NCBI GenBank assembly: GCA_036260665.1
Contig: DATAMF010000147.1
Coordinates: 17,297 to 81,296, forward strand
Direction: 5' to 3'
DNA length: 64,000 nucleotides
DNA from: DATAMF01 sp036260665
GTDB taxonomy: Bacteria; Chloroflexota; Anaerolineae; Aggregatilineales; Aggregatilineaceae
A model generated the notes under the pieces. The model did no database searches. It worked only from the letters and a program-made list of their open reading frames with translations, and was not told the origin of the DNA. Both the position numbers and the translations under genes were made by a program. Shown here in pieces: positions 60,610 to 64,000 of the stretch. Positions within the stretch are counted from its first letter, which is position 1, and the number at the start of each line of letters is the position of its first letter.

Positions 60610-62058
60610 ATGACAAACGTGATCGTGTTAGGTGGTGGCCCCGCTGGAGTCACGGCAGCGCTGCGCGCGAGAGAATTAGGTGCCGATGTCACGCTGGTTG
60701 AACGTCATCATTTGGGAGGAACATGTACCAATGACGGATGTGTGCCAACCCGTGCATTAGCAAAAGCGGCTCGGCTGCTACGAGACGCGAGCCAGTTTGC
60801 CGACTATGGCATCATGGCTGATCCTCCCCAGGTAAACTTTGAGAAGTTGATGGCACGCACTCAGCAGATTGTTTATGCCATCCATGAAAAAAAGCAACTT
60901 ATCAGCCATCTGGAAGAAAACGGGGTTCAAGTTTATACCGAAGTCGGCGATGCTCACTTTGTCGATTCATCCAGCATTATGATGGCAAATGGCACTCGAT
61001 TAGAAGCTGATCGTTTCATTGTGTGTGTCGGTGGACACGCCCGACGGTTAGCTTTTCCTGGGGCTGAATATGCGCTCACTCACAGCGACATTTGGGGACT
61101 CAAGCAACTTCCCAAGTCAGTCGCCATTGTGGGGGCATCCGCAACAGGCTGCCAGTTGGCATCTATTTTCAGTACCTTCGGCAGCAAAATTCATCTATTT
61201 GAATTAGCTCCCCGCATCTTGCCCGGAGAAGACGAATCAGTTTCTCAGACAATGCACCGTGCATTCGAAACCCGTAATGTATCCATTTCGGCGGGTATCA
61301 GCAGCGTCGAACGAATCGAGAAACGGGAAGGTGGCGTCCGTCTTGTATATAAGGTCCGAGAACAGATCCTGACATTGGATGTCGAAGCAATCGTGCTGGC
61401 AGTAGGCTGGCCGGGAAACCTTGAAAATCTGAACCTGAGCGCGGCTGGCGTCGAAGTTTCACCGCGCGGTTATATTCCCGTTGATGATTATCTCCGCACG
61501 AATGTTCCGCATATTTTCGCCGCCGGGGATATTACCGGACGAATGATGTTGGTACAAAGCGCCAGCTACGATGCACGGGTTGCGGCTGAGAATGCTGTGT
61601 TGGGGATTGGCAATCCATACCAGCATAAGCTTGTCCCGCGCGGCAGTTTTACCGATCCTGAATACGCGGGGGTTGGTTTAACTGAAGCCCAGGCGCGCAC
61701 GGATCGGGATTGTGTGGTTACTATGGTGCCATTTGCGGAAATGGATCGCGCGCTGATCGATGGACATACTGAGGGTTTCCTCAAGATGATCGTGGATCGG
61801 GAGACACACCGGATATTAGGCGCGCATATCGTGGGTGAAGAGGCGGTTGAGATCGTGCAGTTTATTGCCGCAGGCATGGCCGCTGATATTTGGGTCGAAC
61901 AAATCGCTGAGGTTGAAATCGCATATCCAACCTATATCGCGATTGTCGGCCTCGCTGCGCGGCGGATTGTGCGCGATTTGGGCGTGATGCCGTTGGCTGT
62001 CGAGTGGCGCATCTTAGGCAAACCACACGCGGCTGAATGGGAGCGCGGAAATAACTAA
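60610..62058 (+). CDS. FAD-dependent pyridine nucleotide-disulfide oxidoreductase
   Basis: 482 aa. FAD-binding G-G-G-P-A-G-V-T, redox-active C39-x4-C44 in G-T-C-T-N-D-G-C, NAD(P)-binding V-G-A-S-A-T-G, and F-A-A-G-D-I-T for FAD. The overall match is mercuric reductase/dihydrolipoamide dehydrogenase. In the C-terminal dimerisation domain the usual H-P-T...E is A-Y-P-T...I, so the catalytic His and Glu are missing, as in soluble transhydrogenases, which however lack the cysteines. ATG 60610 has AGGAG 8 bases upstream; the frame opens at 60562. Substrate unclear. Confidence 0.85.
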   Translation: MTNVIVLGGGPAGVTAALRARELGADVTLVERHHLGGTCTNDGCVPTRALAKAARLLRDASQFADYGIMADPPQVNFEKLMARTQQIVYAIHEKKQLISHLEENGVQVYTEVGDAHFVDSSSIMMANGTRLEADRFIVCVGGHARRLAFPGAEYALTHSDIWGLKQLPKSVAIVGASATGCQLASIFSTFGSKIHLFELAPRILPGEDESVSQTMHRAFETRNVSISAGISSVERIEKREGGVRLVYKVREQILTLDVEAIVLAVGWPGNLENLNLSAAGVEVSPRGYIPVDDYLRTNVPHIFAAGDITGRMMLVQSASYDARVAAENAVLGIGNPYQHKLVPRGSFTDPEYAGVGLTEAQARTDRDCVVTMVPFAEMDRALIDGHTEGFLKMIVDRETHRILGAHIVGEEAVEIVQFIAAGMAADIWVEQIAEVEIAYPTYIAIVGLAARRIVRDLGVMPLAVEWRILGKPHAAEWERGNN

Positions 62059-62063
62059 ACAGC

Positions 62064-63671
62064 ATGAGATTTAGAAAGCGCCGATCCAATGGTCAGGCTG
62101 CACTTACAATGCCGACTGCGAAGGATCAATCCATTGCGGTCCCTGTTGATCTGGCCGAGAATGATCCCCTACTGGTGTACCTGGAAGAAGCTTCCGCGGT
62201 CGTGGAGGTTGATCATATTCCGCTGGCATCACCGGGCGTAGATGCGCTCAAAAACGCAGGGGTAAAACTGGTGGTGCCGCTGATCGCTCAGGGGCAGTTG
62301 ATTGGCGTGCTCAGCCTGGGCGAACGGCAAAGTGGAGCGGACTATTCAACCGATGACCAACGCTTACTCAGCAATTTATCAACCGATGCTGCTTCAGCGT
62401 TACGAGTTGCACAACTGGTGCAGCAGCAGGAATTCCATGCACGCGAACGGGAACGGATCGATCAGGAACTCAAGATTGCCCGGTTGATTCAACAAACGCT
62501 TTTGCCGAAAGAACTCCCAGCGCTGGATGGTTGGCGGATGGCCGCTTATTACCAACCAGCACGGGAAGTCGGCGGCGATTTTTATGATTTGTTGGCACTG
62601 AAGGATGGTCGGCTGGGGATCGTCATCGGAGACGTTACGGATAAGGGCATCCCAGCAGCCCTGGTGATGGCGACTACACGGGCTATCTTACGCATGATGG
62701 GGCAGCAATGTTCGTCACCAGGAGAAGTCTTATCGAATGCCAATAATGCGCTTTGCCCGGATATGCCCCGGAATATGTTTGTGACGTGCCTGTACGCGAT
62801 CCTGAATCCGATCACGGGGCACCTTCGTTATGCGAATGCGGGACATGGCGCGCCTTATCGCCGGAGCAAACATGGTGTGGATGAACTGATGGCGCGGGGA
62901 ATGCCGCTGGGGTTGATGCCCGAAATGCAGTATGAAGAACAGGAAACAACACTCAAACCGGGTGAGACGGTCTTATTTTACAGCGACGGGCTGATAGAAG
63001 CGCATAACCCACAAGGACAAATGCTGGGTTTCGATGGACTGCAAACACTTTTGGCAACGTATGATGATAACGGTAAGGGACAAATTGATTTTCTGTTGAA
63101 TGAGATGGCGCGGTTTATTGGACCGAACTGGGAACAAGAAGATGATATTACGCTCTTATCGCTCCAGCGGTTTGGTACGTCATCCTTTATCTCGATCTCA
63201 CATCGTGCCACACAGGAGATTCGGCTTGCTACGCTGGAGTACCGGATGAAGAATCAGATTCCTTTGGGTGAATATATTCTTTCCAGCGAACCAGGAAATG
63301 AGCGGCTGGCGATGGAATATGTCGCCAAAGCGGTGGCTCAGTTTAACCTTCCCCAAGATCGTCTCGAAAATCTTAAAACGGCAGTCGCGGAAGCTACCAC
63401 GAATGCGATGGAACACGGCAGCGGTTATGGATCGGGCAAACCGGTTACGCTCCGCGTTCGGGCGTCCAAGAATTCTATCAGCGTGCAAATATTGGATTAT
63501 GGGAAAGGAGTTGCTTCACCAATCCCCACAACCCCTAATCTGGATGCTAAATTGGCGGGGAGAGAAACACCTCGCGGCTGGGGGCTGTTTCTGATCAGGA
63601 ATTTAGTGGATGATTTGAAGCTGAGCCGAGAAGGTGACATGAATTCAACCGAATTGGTTCTATATCTGTAA
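62064..63671 (+). CDS. GAF-PP2C (RsbU/SpoIIE-type) phosphatase fused to RsbW-like kinase domain
   Basis: 535 aa. About 30-130 GAF-like sensor, about 145-370 PP2C phosphatase with E-V-G-G-D-F-Y-D, G-D-V-T-D-K-G-I and D-D-I-T-L-L, then about 395-535 a HATPase domain of the anti-sigma RsbW/SpoIIAB kind with E-A-T-T-N-A-M-E-H-G and R-G-W-G-L-F-L-I. One chain thus carries a phosphatase and a kinase acting on STAS proteins. The STAS gene follows 13 bases later. It starts five bases after the oxidoreductase stop. Confidence 0.88.
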   Translation: MRFRKRRSNGQAALTMPTAKDQSIAVPVDLAENDPLLVYLEEASAVVEVDHIPLASPGVDALKNAGVKLVVPLIAQGQLIGVLSLGERQSGADYSTDDQRLLSNLSTDAASALRVAQLVQQQEFHARERERIDQELKIARLIQQTLLPKELPALDGWRMAAYYQPAREVGGDFYDLLALKDGRLGIVIGDVTDKGIPAALVMATTRAILRMMGQQCSSPGEVLSNANNALCPDMPRNMFVTCLYAILNPITGHLRYANAGHGAPYRRSKHGVDELMARGMPLGLMPEMQYEEQETTLKPGETVLFYSDGLIEAHNPQGQMLGFDGLQTLLATYDDNGKGQIDFLLNEMARFIGPNWEQEDDITLLSLQRFGTSSFISISHRATQEIRLATLEYRMKNQIPLGEYILSSEPGNERLAMEYVAKAVAQFNLPQDRLENLKTAVAEATTNAMEHGSGYGSGKPVTLRVRASKNSISVQILDYGKGVASPIPTTPNLDAKLAGRETPRGWGLFLIRNLVDDLKLSREGDMNSTELVLYL

Positions 63672-63684
63672 CAAGGAGACACGA

Positions 63685-64000
63685 ATGCCGACGCCACAAT
63701 TGTCAATCGCGGTACGGAAGCCTAATGATCGGGTTGCATTGATCGACATCACTGGAGAATTCACGGGCGGGGCCGAAGCCGCGCTGATGGATGCCTATAC
63801 CCAAGCGGGTGATGTACGCGCCATTGTACTCAACTTCAGCGGCCTGGAATATATGAACAGTTCCGGAATCGGACTGCTCATCACCCTGATGATCCGTATT
63901 AACCGGAGCAAACAGAAGCTATTCGTGTTCGGATTGAAGGAGCACTATCGCCAGATTTTCAAACTCACGCGGCTGGATGAGGCAGTTGTCATCTATGACA
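63685..64000 (+). CDS. STAS-domain anti-sigma antagonist (cut by the window end)
   Basis: First 105 residues visible; the gene continues past the window. RsbV/SpoIIAA-like STAS fold: starts M-P-T-P-Q-L-S, has G-E-F-T-G-G-A-E and the phosphorylatable serine pair in Y-M-N-S-S-G-I-G-L-L. AAGGAG 7 bases before the ATG. It should be the substrate of the kinase and phosphatase domains of the preceding gene. Confidence 0.92.
   Translation, partial: MPTPQLSIAVRKPNDRVALIDITGEFTGGAEAALMDAYTQAGDVRAIVLNFSGLEYMNSSGIGLLITLMIRINRSKQKLFVFGLKEHYRQIFKLTRLDEAVVIYD

Overview
The window is about 64 kb of bacterial chromosome with moderate GC. It contains housekeeping, signalling and cell-envelope genes. I see no transposase, integrase, phage gene or CRISPR array. 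The best guess for the source is a member of the Chloroflexota (Anaerolineae-like). This rests on inference from three things: the tRNA-Thr/Tyr/Thr-tuf-rpmG-tRNA-Trp-secE-nusG-rplK-rplA block, the many exported proteins built as membrane anchor plus Thr/Pro-rich linker plus SH3-like or Ig-like domain, and the mix of SARP/AAA regulators with eukaryotic-like kinases. No rRNA gene is present to confirm it.

Layout. 0-4.2 kb: three tandem paralogous membrane proteins, an SH3 lipoprotein and a Thr/Pro-linker membrane protein. 4.2 kb: tRNA-Val with its own promoter and terminator. 4.4-12.1 kb (minus strand): a three-gene operon of two atypical protein kinases and a coiled-coil/TPR membrane protein, divergent from a large SARP-AAA-TPR regulator (12.3-15.6 kb). 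15.6-20.5 kb: M20-type peptidase, an atypical response regulator, rpsT, tRNA-Leu, and a histidine-kinase-like pair in which the phospho-accepting histidine is missing. 20.6-25 kb: lysS, greA, sucD and sucC, then a sensor kinase. 26.1-30.9 kb: the translation/transcription block from tRNA-Thr to rplA, closed by a strong terminator. 31-37.9 kb: macro-like protein, lytic transglycosylase, M50 protease, lipoprotein, GAF-PAS histidine kinase, and two deoxynucleoside kinases, one fused to a MazG-like domain. 38-44.6 kb: lipoprotein, TIM-barrel isomerase, a 65-residue exported peptide convergent with a TPR protein, a bifunctional PBP and a small hypothetical. 44.6-51.1 kb: rsmG, recF, a membrane methyltransferase, an MFS exporter, a class V aminotransferase and an unknown protein. 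51.1-57.7 kb: a secreted PA14/SH3 protein and a glycan-synthesis group (three glycosyltransferases, a membrane protein, a frameshifted isomerase). 57.7-64 kb: CBS protein, a MarR-controlled quinone/electrophile-defence pair (MhqO/MhqD-like), a flavin disulfide oxidoreductase, and a fused RsbU-RsbW-like switch followed by a STAS protein cut by the window end.

How the parts fit. Signalling is the dominant theme: atypical Ser/Thr kinases, four histidine-kinase-type proteins, a response regulator, a SARP regulator, a partner-switching module and a possible peptide/TPR pair. Several members have lost canonical catalytic residues, which suggests allosteric or scaffold roles. The most distinctive candidates for an undescribed system are the divergent kinase operon with its SARP neighbour (4.4-15.6 kb) and the exported peptide/TPR pair (39.7-41.4 kb). 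Start codons were moved from the longest reading frame wherever a ribosome binding site or family alignment favoured an internal start. All family assignments were made by reading motifs, without database searches.
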